Source of the DNA: Alkalinema pantanalense
GTDB taxonomy: Bacteria; Cyanobacteriota; Cyanobacteriia; Leptolyngbyales; Leptolyngbyaceae
NCBI RefSeq assembly: GCF_050753345.1
Contig: NZ_JBLZFX010000021.1
Coordinates: 1-64,000, forward strand
DNA length: 64,000 bases
Reading direction: 5' to 3'
Under the pieces are notes generated by a model that worked only from the letters and a program-made list of their open reading frames with translations, made no database searches and had not been told where the DNA came from. Of this stretch, positions 55,458-64,000 are shown piece by piece (the first letter of the stretch is position 1; the number at the start of each line of letters is the position of its first letter). Both the position numbers and the translations under genes were made by a program.

Positions 55458-57956
55458 ATGATGGAATCCCAAAACTGCCCAATTGTCATCGAAGACGATC
55501 GTACGGGGCGCAGCCTTGAAACCCTCAAACGCGCCATTCTCGATCATTTGTTCTACAGCCAAGGGAAGTTTCCCCGCGTAGCCACGCTGAATGATTACTA
55601 CATGGCCGTAGCCTACACCGTGCGCGATCGGCTGGTGCACCATTGGCTTTGCACCATGGACACCTACTACAGCACGGCACCACGCCAGGTTTGCTATTTG
55701 TCCGCCGAATTTCTCCTAGGGCCCCATCTGGGGAACAACCTGATCAACCTGGGAATGTACGACGAAATGAAGCAGGCTGTGGAATCCTTAGGCATTCGCT
55801 TTGAAGACATGCTGGATCAGGAAGAAGAACCCGGCTTGGGTAATGGCGGCTTGGGACGATTAGCGGCTTGTTACCTAGATTCCTTGGCTACGCTGGAAAT
55901 TCCGGCGATCGGCTATGGCATTCGCTACGAGTTCGGTATTTTTGAACAGGATATTAAAGACGGCTGGCAAGTTGAATTAACGGATAAGTGGCTTCATTTG
56001 GGAAATCCTTGGGAAATTGCCCATCCTGAGCTATCTGTACAAGTCAAACTCGGAGGCCGAACCGAAGGCTACACCGACCACACAGGGCGCTATCGAGTCC
56101 GTTGGCTACCCGATCGAGTCATCAAGGGCGTCCCCTACGACACGCCGATTTTGGGCTATCGCACCAACACCGCCAATACCCTGCGACTGTGGACCGCCGA
56201 GGCCATGGATTCCTTTGACTTCAACGCCTTTAACTCCGGAAATTACTACGGGGCCGTGGGCGACAAGGTATCCTCGGAAAACTTAACCAAAGTCCTCTAC
56301 CCTAATGACGCCTTTGACCAGGGCAAGCAATTACGCCTAGAGCAGCAATATTTCTTCGTGTCCTGTTCCCTGCAAGACATCATCCGCACCCATTGCCAAC
56401 TGCGGGGCGAACCGATCGACACCCTGCACGAAAAATTCACCCTGCAACTCAACGACACTCACCCCGCGATCGCGGTTGCAGAATTGATGCGTCTGTTGAT
56501 TGACGAACATGACTTTGCCTGGGATGTCGCTTGGAACATTACCCGCCAAACCGTTGCCTACACCAACCATACCCTGCTGCCAGAGGCATTGGAAAAATGG
56601 GAGATTGACCTCTTTGAACGCCTATTACCGCGTCATTTAGAAATCATTTACGAAATTAATCAACATTTCCTCGATGACGCACGGCTCAAATTCATTGATG
56701 ATGAAGCTTGTATCCAACGGATGTCCTTGATTGACGAATCGGGGCAACGCTATGTCAGAATGGCCAATCTAGCATCCGTCGGCAGCTATGCCATTAACGG
56801 CGTGGCCGAACTGCATACTGAGTTGCTCAAGCAAGATGTGCTGCGGGATTTTGCCCAGATGTATCCCGAGAAATTCAGCAATAAAACCAATGGCATCACC
56901 CCGCGTCGTTTTTTGGTGCTGAGCAATCCTCGCCTCGCCAACTTGATTACCCGCGAAATTGGCAATGATTGGATTAAAGATCTGAGTAAACTCAGTCAGC
57001 TAGAGTCCTACGAGGATGTTGCAGAATTTCGTCATGAATGGCGACAGATTAAGCGATCGATCAAACAGGATCTAGCCGATTACATCCACAAGCAACAGGG
57101 GATTGCTGTCAATGTCGATTCTATCTTTGATATTCAAGCAAAACGGATTCATGAATACAAACGGCAACACTTAAATGTGTTACACATCATCACGCTGTAC
57201 AATCGACTGAAGGCTAAGCCCGACTTGGATATCGTACCGCGAACCTTTATTTTTGGCGGTAAAGCAGCACCGGGCTATTTCATGGCAAAGCTGATGATTA
57301 AGTTAATCAACGCAGTCGGTGAAGTGGTAAATCGAGATCCGGACATCCACGATCGCCTCAAGGTGGTGTTTCTCAAGGACTACAGCGTCAAATTCGCCCA
57401 GCGGGTCTATCCCGCCGCCGACCTCTCGGAACAAATTTCCACCGCTGGCAAAGAAGCCTCTGGAACCGGCAATATGAAATTTGCCATGAACGGCGCACTG
57501 ACGATCGGCACCCTAGACGGCGCTAATATTGAAATCCGGGAAGAAGTGGGCGCAGAAAACTTCTTCCTGTTTGGTCTCACTGCCGACGAAGTTGCTGCAA
57601 CCCAGGCCGCCGGGTACCAGCCCCGAGCCTACTACGAAAGCAACTCAGAGCTAAAGCTGGCGATCGATCGCATTGCCTCCGGCTTTTTCTCCCACGGCGA
57701 TACACAACTCTTTAAACCCCTAGTAGATAATTTGCTGTATGCCGATCCCTACCTATTATTGGCCGATTACCAATCCTACATTGACTGTCAAGACCAAGTC
57801 AGCCAAGCCTATCGGAACACTGACCACTGGACTCGCATGTCAATTTTGAACACGGCACGGATGGGCAAGTTTTCCAGCGATCGCTCCATTCACGAGTACT
57901 GTCAAGAGATTTGGCGGGTGAATCCTGTTTCAGTTCCCCTTGCGTTACATAACTAA
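55458..57956 (+). CDS. glgP: Glycogen phosphorylase
   Basis: An 832-residue glycogen/alpha-glucan phosphorylase that releases glucose 1-phosphate. Conserved parts include YLSAEFLLGPHLGNNLINLG, GLGNGGLGRLAACYLDSLAT, LQLNDTHPAIAVAELMRL, NGITPRRFL, and the PLP-binding EASGTGNMKFAMNGALTIGT. The two in-frame ATGs at 55458 and 55461 are both possible. Length is normal. A strong terminator lies 125 bases past the stop. The 380 bases before it (55078-55457) hold no gene. Confidence 0.96.
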   Translation: MMESQNCPIVIEDDRTGRSLETLKRAILDHLFYSQGKFPRVATLNDYYMAVAYTVRDRLVHHWLCTMDTYYSTAPRQVCYLSAEFLLGPHLGNNLINLGMYDEMKQAVESLGIRFEDMLDQEEEPGLGNGGLGRLAACYLDSLATLEIPAIGYGIRYEFGIFEQDIKDGWQVELTDKWLHLGNPWEIAHPELSVQVKLGGRTEGYTDHTGRYRVRWLPDRVIKGVPYDTPILGYRTNTANTLRLWTAEAMDSFDFNAFNSGNYYGAVGDKVSSENLTKVLYPNDAFDQGKQLRLEQQYFFVSCSLQDIIRTHCQLRGEPIDTLHEKFTLQLNDTHPAIAVAELMRLLIDEHDFAWDVAWNITRQTVAYTNHTLLPEALEKWEIDLFERLLPRHLEIIYEINQHFLDDARLKFIDDEACIQRMSLIDESGQRYVRMANLASVGSYAINGVAELHTELLKQDVLRDFAQMYPEKFSNKTNGITPRRFLVLSNPRLANLITREIGNDWIKDLSKLSQLESYEDVAEFRHEWRQIKRSIKQDLADYIHKQQGIAVNVDSIFDIQAKRIHEYKRQHLNVLHIITLYNRLKAKPDLDIVPRTFIFGGKAAPGYFMAKLMIKLINAVGEVVNRDPDIHDRLKVVFLKDYSVKFAQRVYPAADLSEQISTAGKEASGTGNMKFAMNGALTIGTLDGANIEIREEVGAENFFLFGLTADEVAATQAAGYQPRAYYESNSELKLAIDRIASGFFSHGDTQLFKPLVDNLLYADPYLLLADYQSYIDCQDQVSQAYRNTDHWTRMSILNTARMGKFSSDRSIHEYCQEIWRVNPVSVPLALHN

Positions 57957-58080
57957 TCGCAGCTGATCCTGCCTCGAGACTGATTGATTAAATTTCGCTA
58001 GCAGGACTAATCTCGAAGTCTCTCAAGATAGACACCTTACGATAGACATCCTCCCGAGAGATGTCTACGCAGAAGAAGAT

Positions 58081-58124
58081 GCGCTGAAGCAAGCAGCTAT
58101 GATAATTTGCTTCAGCGCTTTTAA
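58081..58124 (+). terminator. Strong terminator of glgP
   Basis: GCGCTGAAGCAA (58081-58092) and TTGCTTCAGCGC (58107-58118) form a perfect 12-bp stem with a 14-base loop, followed by TTTTAATTT. Confidence 0.93.
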
Positions 58125-58205
58125 TTTGCTGAATCGCTCAGCATTTTGCTTTCGATCGATTTAATTTGAGCGATTTAATCAGGGGACCGGAGGGGCGATC
58201 GCCTC

Positions 58206-58679
58206 GCTTGCATTTACAGCTTGCATTTACAGTTGGCATCTACAGTTGGCATCTACTGCTAATCTTCCACAACTTCATCTACATTTTCCACAGCTTAGCC
58301 CTGGTTTTCCACAGGCTCAAGCTAAAACTAACCACTTGTTTTCCACAATTTATTTCCTTTGTTCACCCATTTAACTATTCCATAGGGGTGGAATACGGAT
58401 GATCTAAATCACAACGATCGTCCAAGAAGTCAGGGTTTTACGGACTTTTCTACAAAAATATTACTTGTAGAAAAAAGATTCAATCCGCAATAAAGTGCAA
58501 CTTTGAGTGAAAATATTGTGTTTTTTCCAAATTTTTCACCCAGTTAGCCTAGCTATCTCAAGCAGGCAACCGATGTATCAATTGCAACCCGTAAAAACAC
58601 GCTCTACAATTCCAAAAGCCTGTGGGAAAATTTCGCCAGCTTTTGTCCCCCTGTGGAAAGCGCTTGTAAGTTTTCCACA
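58206..58679. other. oriC: Candidate replication origin (oriC): four 13-mers and a DnaA-box cluster
   Basis: Four tandem 13-mers run from 58206 to 58257: GCTTGCATTTACA twice, then GTTGGCATCTACA and GTTGGCATCTACT. To the right, four perfect cyanobacterial DnaA boxes TTTTCCACA lie at 58284, 58305, 58339 and 58671. One-mismatch boxes are at 58263 (TCTTCCACA), 58446 (TTTTCTACA), 58523 (TTTTCCAAA), and inverted at 58466 (TGTAGAAAA), 58621 (TGTGGGAAA) and 58652 (TGTGGAAAG). An A+T-rich stretch (about 58441-58540) lies among them. No gene occupies 57957-58703. No dnaA or dnaN is in the window, so this rests on the boxes alone. Confidence 0.7.
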
Positions 58680-58703
58680 AGTTCATTCATCAGATTAATA
58701 AAC

Positions 58704-58904
58704 ATGGCTATGCATTCTATGATTTCCCTATTTGCTGAGCTACCCGAACCGCTCCACCAAGCTCTAGCACAATATGTCGAAGCCCATCCCAATTGGGATC
58801 AAGATCGTACGATCGCGGCTGCTTTATCACTTTTCTTGATGCAAAACTCACAGGATCAAACCGCAGCAAGAGTTTACCTAGAAACACTATTTGGCCAAGC
58901 TTAA
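58704..58904 (+). CDS. DUF2811 small protein
   Basis: A 66-residue DUF2811 protein (MAMHSMISLFAELPEPLHQA, then YVEAHPNWDQDRTIAAALSL). It is helical, of unknown function and found in cyanobacteria. ATG 58704 is the sensible start; the frame opens upstream at a GTG inside a DnaA-like box, which adds atypical residues. It begins 24 bases after the last perfect DnaA box. Just after it GCTTAATCGTTGGC is repeated. Confidence 0.85.
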   Translation: MAMHSMISLFAELPEPLHQALAQYVEAHPNWDQDRTIAAALSLFLMQNSQDQTAARVYLETLFGQA

Positions 58905-59156
58905 TCGTTGGCTAAGCTTAATCGTTGGCCAAGCTCAAACGTTTTCAACGTCATCACCTTTAACATGAGGGATGCCAGACTGGTCATCACTTCCCCACAA
59001 CACGCCCCTGCTGCTGCCCACGCTGGCGCATTCCATGACTTCCCTAAGGGCATTTTTCTAAGAGCATTTCCCTCAGACAGACCCGTGCTCCTACCAAACC
59101 TTTATCCTTCACCCGTCTCTTTCCCAGCAGAATCTTCTAGGAAAATGAGGCTCTTT

Positions 59157-59378
59157 CTAGGCTGCGTTACTATTTTGGCCTTCGAGCCAATCAAAAATCT
59201 GCTCTAACTGCCGTAGGGTAATTAGCCCGTACTGCCAAAGCACCATGGGTAGCTGGCTGGGTGCGTGTTGAGAGTAGTTCAGGGCTAGGGAGATTGAGTC
59301 TGCCGGAAGTGACAACTCATCTTGGAGGAACTTAACTAAGGGATAGTTCGTAACCAAGGGATGATTCGTCGGTTCCAT
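59157..59378 (-). CDS. DUF2949 small protein
   Basis: A 73-residue DUF2949 protein. The family core is LVKFLQDELSLPADSISLAL and LPMVLWQYGLITLRQLEQIF, two short helical regions around PMVLWQYG. Its function is unknown. On the upstream side 59379-59855 (477 bases) I find no gene; TACAAT at 59792 could be a -10 box for tatC. Confidence 0.87.
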   Translation of the reverse strand: MEPTNHPLVTNYPLVKFLQDELSLPADSISLALNYSQHAPSQLPMVLWQYGLITLRQLEQIFDWLEGQNSNAA

Positions 59379-59855
59379 GAAAGCACCCTCCTGTCAGGGA
59401 TACGGATAATTAGGACCTCGTGGAGCCAGGGAAAACAATCAATCCAAACATAATCACTTCTTAGGAATTGCTCAGGAACACCTTTGAAACAGAGCACTAG
59501 CCTTAGAGCCAACTTGACTGGCACTAATACTCCACAAAAGTCTTTGTGATATTCTGCCTTAACTTTGACGAGAGGGGGAATTTTTTTGAATTTCCTTATT
59601 ATTCGAGAGAAGGTTATCAATCTAAAATACAAATTTTCTAGCAGAAATGAATGACCCAGGATCACCAACTCAGCGGTACAGCAACAGTTACATTGTGCGC
59701 TAGGGGCGGATTGTGCATTGAGGAATGATTTGTTGTGCTGACTGGAAGAGGATGCGAATGGCGAAGACTATGCCCCGATCGCGCCGATCGCTACAATAGA
59801 AAGCAACCCTTGGAAAGTAAACCTTGGCCAGCAAACCTTCGGACGGACGCTAGAC

Positions 59856-60698
59856 ATGACTGTTCCTTCGGAACTTGAGACAACAACTTCGGATCTGACT
59901 CCAGTGAATTCCTTATCTGGAGAGGATGCAAACTCTGGGGAGGACACCAACCTGTCTAAGGCAGCCCAAGTTGATATTCAAGATAACGACGAGCTGATTG
60001 ATGATGTCGAAATGTCGATCTTCGACCATTTAGAAGAATTAAGGCAGCGCATTTTCTACGCATTAATTGCAGCGGGCGTCGGGGTCATTGTTTGTTTTAC
60101 GCAAGTGCGCCCGATCGTGCAGTTGTTGGAGGCCCCTGCTAATGGAGTCAAGTTTCTACAACTCTCGCCGGGGGAATTTTTCTTTGTTTCGTTGAAAACA
60201 GCGGGCTATTCTGGCATTCTGCTCACGGCTCCGTTTGTTCTCTACCAAATTATCGCCTTTGTCACCCCGGGCTTAACCCGTCGAGAAAAACGCTTTTTGG
60301 CTCCGGTAGTTCTGGGGTCTAGCGTGCTATTTGTCGGCGGATTGTTTTTTGCCTATGTGGCCCTGATTCCCGCTGCGTTGAATTTCTTCGTCTCCTATGG
60401 CGCGGATGTGGTCGAACAAGCTTGGTCGATCGATCGCTATTTTGAATTTGTTTTGCTGTTGATGTTCAGCACGGGCTTGGCCTTCCAAATTCCGATCGTC
60501 CAGGCACTTTTGGGCTTTTTAGGAATTCTCTCTTCGCGGCAGATGTTGGCGGGTTGGCGCTATGTCCTAGTAGGCGCAGCCGTCTTGGGGGCAGTTCTCA
60601 CTCCTTCCACGGATCCGCTGACTCAGAGTCTACTAGGGGGCGCAGTTATCGCCCTATATTTCAGCGGCATTGGCCTCGTGAAGCTGTTAGGGAAGTAA
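59856..60698 (+). CDS. tatC: Twin-arginine translocase subunit TatC
   Basis: A 280-residue TatC with six membrane segments, in the thylakoid and plasma membranes. The family motif DHLEELRQRIFYALIAAGVG starts at about residue 55, followed by SPGEFFFVSLKTAGYSGILL and the loop FVTPGLTRREKRFL. The N-terminal 50 residues are acidic and low-complexity, an extension common in cyanobacterial TatC. It transports folded proteins with twin-arginine signals. No tatA/B is adjacent. Confidence 0.95.
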   Translation: MTVPSELETTTSDLTPVNSLSGEDANSGEDTNLSKAAQVDIQDNDELIDDVEMSIFDHLEELRQRIFYALIAAGVGVIVCFTQVRPIVQLLEAPANGVKFLQLSPGEFFFVSLKTAGYSGILLTAPFVLYQIIAFVTPGLTRREKRFLAPVVLGSSVLFVGGLFFAYVALIPAALNFFVSYGADVVEQAWSIDRYFEFVLLLMFSTGLAFQIPIVQALLGFLGILSSRQMLAGWRYVLVGAAVLGAVLTPSTDPLTQSLLGGAVIALYFSGIGLVKLLGK

Positions 60699-60737
60699 AT
60701 AACTGGAACTATTGAATCTTGGATATCTATCCATACC

Positions 60738-61199
60738 ATGCTTACCTTTTTGTTAGTTTGGAACAGCCAACGGTGGCACTGGCAAAACATTGAAGATCAG
60801 TCCCAAGCAGTCCAATCAGGCAAATTAGTCATTATTCCTTGGAGTTGCGGTAATTCCAAAAACATTCACAAGGGAGATCGAGTCTTTTTCACAAAATTGG
60901 GGCAAGCACCCAAAGGCATTTTTGCATCAGGATATGTAATTCAAGCTTCTTTCAAAAATCAGCATTGGGATGCTGAGCAAGCTGCTGCTGGAGAAACAGC
61001 CATGTTTATCACAGTACAGCTCGATACATTGCTGAATCCTGCAACAAGTAGCATTCTGCCGCGTCAGCTTCTAGAGACAGATTCTTTTCAACCAATGCAT
61101 TGGGATAGCCAACGGTCAGGGATACAAATTCCTGCAAACGTGGCAGCCACCTTAGAAACAGAGTGGGAGAATTTTTCTAGATCTCTGATTGAGTCTTAA
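60738..61199 (+). CDS. EVE/PUA-like domain protein
   Basis: A 153-residue single-domain protein. LTFLLVWNSQRWHWQNIEDQ, GDRVFFTKLGQAPKGIFASG and the C-terminal pattern of Trp and SGIQIPANV resemble EVE/ASCH-type modules, which read modified bases in DNA or RNA and often sit at the front of McrA-like or HNH nucleases. Here no nuclease follows. The 3' end overlaps the convergent ABC permease gene by 23 bases. It could be a stand-alone reader or a remnant of a restriction protein. Confidence 0.65.
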   Translation: MLTFLLVWNSQRWHWQNIEDQSQAVQSGKLVIIPWSCGNSKNIHKGDRVFFTKLGQAPKGIFASGYVIQASFKNQHWDAEQAAAGETAMFITVQLDTLLNPATSSILPRQLLETDSFQPMHWDSQRSGIQIPANVAATLETEWENFSRSLIES

Positions 61200-61806
61200 C
61201 ACCCTCTATGGCCTTCGGTTTGAGACGTTTTTGAATTAGGAAACCAACAAAGTTTAAAATCTGATCCATCAAAAATGCCGTGACCATGACCGCGATCGCC
61301 GCATTCACCACAAGTTTTAAGCTTTGCTCCCCTTGGTTATAGAGATCCCAAATATAAAATCCTAGGGTCTGACTACTTGATAAAAGAATATCCGCCGTGA
61401 TCATGACAGACCAAGCCAGCATCAGCCCAAACCGTAAGCCCTGAAAAATGCTGGGAATCGCAAAAAACATCTGGTTTTGGTGCCGTCGTGCCCGTTGAAT
61501 GCCGATCGCCGTGTAAATCGCCACCACCCAAAATGTACTAAACGCCACCAGCAGGGTTCCGATCGGCTCGGTTTGCTTTAACCAAATCAGTAGAATAGGG
61601 ATTAACAGCACCGCAGGCAGGGACGCCGGAACTTGCAACACATACTTGGCAGCGCCCGCCGTCCACCGATTTAGCCCCAGCAACGTCCCCAACACCAACC
61701 CCGATAACGCTGCTGGCACAAATCCGGTCAGTAACAACACCAAGGTTTGAACCAACGCTGGCACGACAGATGTATTCATCACTAGGTCAGGAGCACTGGT
61801 TTCCAT
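61177..61806 (-). CDS. ABC transporter permease, NitT/TauT type
   Basis: A 209-residue permease with five or six membrane segments. It resembles the SsuC/TauC/NrtB group and has a cytosolic loop where the EAA motif lies (about 100-130: RRHQNQMFFAIPSIFQGLRF, with a Gly-Leu-Arg). It is shorter than the usual 250 residues and missing part of the N-terminus. No ATPase or binding protein gene is next to it, so substrate and partners are unknown. Confidence 0.75.
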   Translation of the reverse strand: METSAPDLVMNTSVVPALVQTLVLLLTGFVPAALSGLVLGTLLGLNRWTAGAAKYVLQVPASLPAVLLIPILLIWLKQTEPIGTLLVAFSTFWVVAIYTAIGIQRARRHQNQMFFAIPSIFQGLRFGLMLAWSVMITADILLSSSQTLGFYIWDLYNQGEQSLKLVVNAAIAVMVTAFLMDQILNFVGFLIQKRLKPKAIEGVKTQSEI

Positions 61807-61983
61807 AGGTCAAGCGTCAAACTGACGAATAATACACAACGATCGAGCAAATTTTAAGCTAAAAATTGAGGGCAGGCGTTCCCACCCACCCAAGGCATCA
61901 TCTCCCCAGCATTCAGCACTCCAGCCAAACCCTTGTGCCCTCACAAGAACGGTTGATGATTAAGCGATGGATTCCATTGCCGA

Positions 61984-62589
61984 TTATGCAGTGGGTTCGG
62001 GGGTTCCTGTCGCCGTTGCCTGTTGTTCTAGTGCTTGTTTTTTCTTTTCTGCATCCAGACGGCGCTTGCGGGCATAAAGTTGAATGCTAGCCGCAAAAGC
62101 CACCACCATCAAGAGAATGACATAGCCTGTTGCATTGGTGGGAATATCATTCTTAAACACCGCCAACATCACCACCACCACTAAAAAGAAAGTGGGAAAT
62201 TCATTCATCCAACGAAATTGCTTTGAGGTCAGCGGCGTTTCCCCCGCTTCCAACTTCGCAATAATGCGCCGACAAAAGAAATGAAACACAACTAAAACAC
62301 CCACCAGCGCAATCTTCACATGCAGCCAGGTTTGGTGCAGAAATTCCGGTTGTACCACCAGCATCCCGATCGCCATCGCGATCGTCACAATCATCGCGGG
62401 CGTCATGATAATGCCGTAGAGGCGTTTTTCCATCAGCGTGTACTGTTCCCGCAGAATGCTGCGCACGGGTTCAGTCTGCTGTTCCTGGGCTTCGGCATGG
62501 TAAACAAACAAGCGGGGCAGGTAGAACAGACCCGCAAACCAAGAGACAAAGCCAACGATGTGAAAGGCTTTAAACCAAAAATAGGGCAT
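61984..62589 (-). CDS. hemJ: Protoporphyrinogen IX oxidase HemJ
   Basis: A 201-residue HemJ membrane protein with about four membrane helices. The N-terminus YFWFKAFHIVGFVSWFAGLF with its conserved His and the LPRLFVYH segment are signature parts; histidines are thought to bind heme. It oxidises protoporphyrinogen IX to protoporphyrin IX, the branch-point substrate for heme and chlorophyll that GUN4 and Mg-chelatase use. The C-terminus is polar and repetitive (KKKQALEQQATATGTPEPTA). Confidence 0.93.
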   Translation of the reverse strand: MPYFWFKAFHIVGFVSWFAGLFYLPRLFVYHAEAQEQQTEPVRSILREQYTLMEKRLYGIIMTPAMIVTIAMAIGMLVVQPEFLHQTWLHVKIALVGVLVVFHFFCRRIIAKLEAGETPLTSKQFRWMNEFPTFFLVVVVMLAVFKNDIPTNATGYVILLMVVAFAASIQLYARKRRLDAEKKKQALEQQATATGTPEPTA

Positions 62590-62688
62590 AGATTAAAGTC
62601 AGGATGTGAAAAACGCCTGACTGTATTAAAGGCAATGTCCTGTCCCCAAAGCAAGGGGGAGACGGAAAGCAAGGGGAAACAGATTGCT

Positions 62689-63573
62689 CTAGCGCGATCG
62701 CTGCAAAACTCGTTGCTTCTGACGCTCTTGGTTGCGCTGGAGGCGTTCCTCCGTTTGTAGGTCAATGCAGTGGGGGCAATGAATCCCCTCTTGGTACTGG
62801 TCGGACTGACGTTCTGCGATCGACAAAGGATGGCCACAGGCGAGACACAACTCGTAGGAACCTTCCTCGACCCCATGGGTCACCGCCACCCGTTGATCAA
62901 AAACGAAGCATTCCCCGGCCCATAGGCTATCTTCCGGAGCCACTTCTTCCAGATACTTCAAAATTCCGCCCTTGAGGTGATACACGGTTTCGAACCCCTG
63001 GGACAGCATATAGGCCGAAGCCTTTTCGCAACGAATCCCTCCGGTACAAAACATCGCCACTTTACGATGCTGATTAGGATCCAAATTCTGCTGAACGTAG
63101 TCCGGGAACTGGCGGAAAGATTCTGTTTGGGGATTGATGGCTCCCTGGAAGCTCCCCGTTCTGACCTCGAAGTCATTGCGGGTGTCAATGACAATCACCT
63201 CAGGATCCTGAATCACCCGATTCCAATCCTGGGGATCAACATAGGTACCCACCCCCTCCGCAGGGTTAACCTCCGGGAGCCCTAGGGTGACAATTTCCGG
63301 TTTGACTTTCACTTTGAGCCGAGCGAAGGGCTGCTGATCCGTGTAGGATTCCTTAACTTCCAGACTGGCTAGTCGAGGATCCGATCGCAATTCCGCAAAA
63401 ATTCTATCGATCGCCGATCGCGAACCGCTAATCGTACCGTTGATCCCTTCCTGGGCGAGCAAGATTGTGCCCTGGATTTGCAGATCCACACAGCGATCGA
63501 ACAGGTAATCTCGCAACAGGTGGCAATCGGGCAGCGCCACAAACTGATAGAAGGCCGCAACAACGATAGACAT
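62689..63573 (-). CDS. trhO: tRNA uridine-34 hydroxylase TrhO (rhodanese-like)
   Basis: A 294-residue TrhO/YceA. The rhodanese domain (about 115-225) has the active-site loop CTGGIRCEKAS, and the N-terminal domain has GTILLAQEGINGTISGSRSA. The C-terminal part holds CLACGHPLS and CPHC, a zinc-like four-cysteine set. It makes 5-hydroxyuridine at the wobble position with oxygen. The gene stands alone, 115 bases before the hemJ start. Confidence 0.93.
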   Translation of the reverse strand: MSIVVAAFYQFVALPDCHLLRDYLFDRCVDLQIQGTILLAQEGINGTISGSRSAIDRIFAELRSDPRLASLEVKESYTDQQPFARLKVKVKPEIVTLGLPEVNPAEGVGTYVDPQDWNRVIQDPEVIVIDTRNDFEVRTGSFQGAINPQTESFRQFPDYVQQNLDPNQHRKVAMFCTGGIRCEKASAYMLSQGFETVYHLKGGILKYLEEVAPEDSLWAGECFVFDQRVAVTHGVEEGSYELCLACGHPLSIAERQSDQYQEGIHCPHCIDLQTEERLQRNQERQKQRVLQRSR

Positions 63574-63703
63574 GGTGAAAGGGGTTGGAGGGTGTAGGGG
63601 TTGGAGGGGGATCTAACTAAGGATATTGATCGGTCATTGCAAACTCTAGGCTGATTATCTAATCAGATACTGACAGAAAAGTCATCCTACACAGCAATCA
63701 TTT

Positions 63704-63789
63704 AAGGAATTTGCTAAGAAATAACATACTCAATTCATCCACCCATCCACCCATCTACTCATCTACCCACTCTCGACCCAGTACTCTGC
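63704..63789 (+). repeat. 104-bp interspersed repeat, copy 4 (partial)
   Basis: It begins GGAATTTGCTAAGAAATAAC, as the other copies do, and has a C-rich ATCCACCCATCCACCCATCT tract. The right end is diverged (CCCAGTACTCTGC). It abuts the stop codon of ssb. Confidence 0.8.
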
Positions 63790-64000
63790 TTAGAAATCAT
63801 CTTCGTAGCCACCGCCACCACTGTTCATCGAAGTTTCGTTATCTCGACGGGAACCCAGCAGTTCTAGCCGATCGACCAAAATGACGGGCGACGTCCGATT
63901 GGCTCCCGTATTGCGATCGACCCAGGTGTCAAACTTGAGGGAACCTTTAACCCCCACCAAACTCCCCTTACGCACATATTGCTCAGCCACCTCTGCCTGC
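63790..64000 (-). CDS. ssb: Single-stranded DNA-binding protein, C-terminal part
   Basis: The last 70 residues of an SSB, running off the right edge. QYVRKGSLVGVKGSLKFDTW is the end of the OB-fold, followed by VILVDRLELLGSR, a glycine-rich linker and the acidic tip EDDF that recruits repair proteins. The start is outside the window; an in-frame GTG at 63990 is internal, since the frame stays open upstream (QAE before it). Confidence 0.9.
   Translation of the reverse strand, partial: QAEVAEQYVRKGSLVGVKGSLKFDTWVDRNTGANRTSPVILVDRLELLGSRRDNETSMNSGGGGYEDDF

Noticed and set aside
58908..59207. 99-codon frame after DUF2811
   Set aside because: It begins in a direct repeat, is Pro/Phe/Ala-rich without domain features, and its end overlaps DUF2949.
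59336..59668. 110-codon minus frame upstream of DUF2949
   Set aside because: It overlaps the DUF2949 start in another frame, and its composition does not look like a conserved protein.

Overview
The window is cyanobacterial chromosome. The octamer GCGATCGC and its core GATCG recur throughout, and the gene set is diagnostic: a complete kaiA-kaiB-kaiC circadian clock, GUN4, Ycf54, HemJ, a cyanobacterial-type glutamate-cysteine ligase, crtE, FtsH, and many families known mainly from cyanobacteria (DUF4336, DUF3493, DUF3318, DUF1350, DUF2811, DUF2949, DUF4347). Gene spacing, long intergenic regions and tandem or interspersed repeats suggest a filamentous or Leptolyngbya-like genome; the sequence alone does not fix the genus. 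All protein calls come from reading motifs in the translated sequence, without a database search.

Layout. 0-5.5 kb: the tail of a transposase, then gun4, a metallophosphoesterase, a 15-bp tandem repeat, a structured leader with a terminator in front of a small conserved gene, and DUF4336, SDR and YbjN-like genes. 5.5-9.3 kb: one very large DUF4157 protein of the kind carried by extracellular contractile injection systems, with no injection-system genes nearby. 9.5-12.6 kb: DUF3493, a cytosine-deaminase-like gene and a small exported protein, bracketed by two inverted, nearly identical 104-bp repeats. 12.6-24.8 kb: a pentapeptide-repeat protein and metabolic genes (tyrA, prxQ-like, pdxJ-ycf54, folD-crtE-PAP2-like, NUDIX, menH-like, methyltransferase, TPR). 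24.9-33.4 kb: a class IV aminotransferase, ftsH, a PAS-LuxR regulator, an unrecognised beta-propeller-like protein and a hybrid histidine kinase. 34-37.5 kb: kaiA, kaiB, kaiC. 37.7-47 kb: alaS, pgk, a LysM/M23 cell-wall hydrolase, trmL-like and gshA. 47-51.5 kb: small and DUF genes. 52-55 kb: an arsenosugar biosynthesis cluster. 55.4-58 kb: glgP. 58.2-58.7 kb: four tandem 13-mers followed by a cluster of DnaA boxes, a candidate replication origin. 58.7-64 kb: DUF2811, DUF2949, tatC, an EVE/PUA-like protein, an ABC permease, hemJ, trhO and the 3' end of ssb.

How genes work together. The clock genes are complete and KaiC keeps its phosphorylation sites. The hybrid kinase divergent from kaiA keeps its kinase residues but has lost the phospho-acceptor aspartate in both receiver-like domains, which recalls the pseudo-receiver of clock-input kinases. 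Tetrapyrrole and pigment genes (gun4, ycf54, hemJ, crtE) are scattered, with ycf54 directly behind pdxJ. The three arsenosugar genes lie in one direction, with a G-rich/C-rich repeat element between the first two.

Most worth a second look: the candidate oriC, the orphan DUF4157 giant protein, the leader at 2369-2525, the kinase next to kaiA, and the 104-bp repeat family that sits in the 3' flanks of genes.
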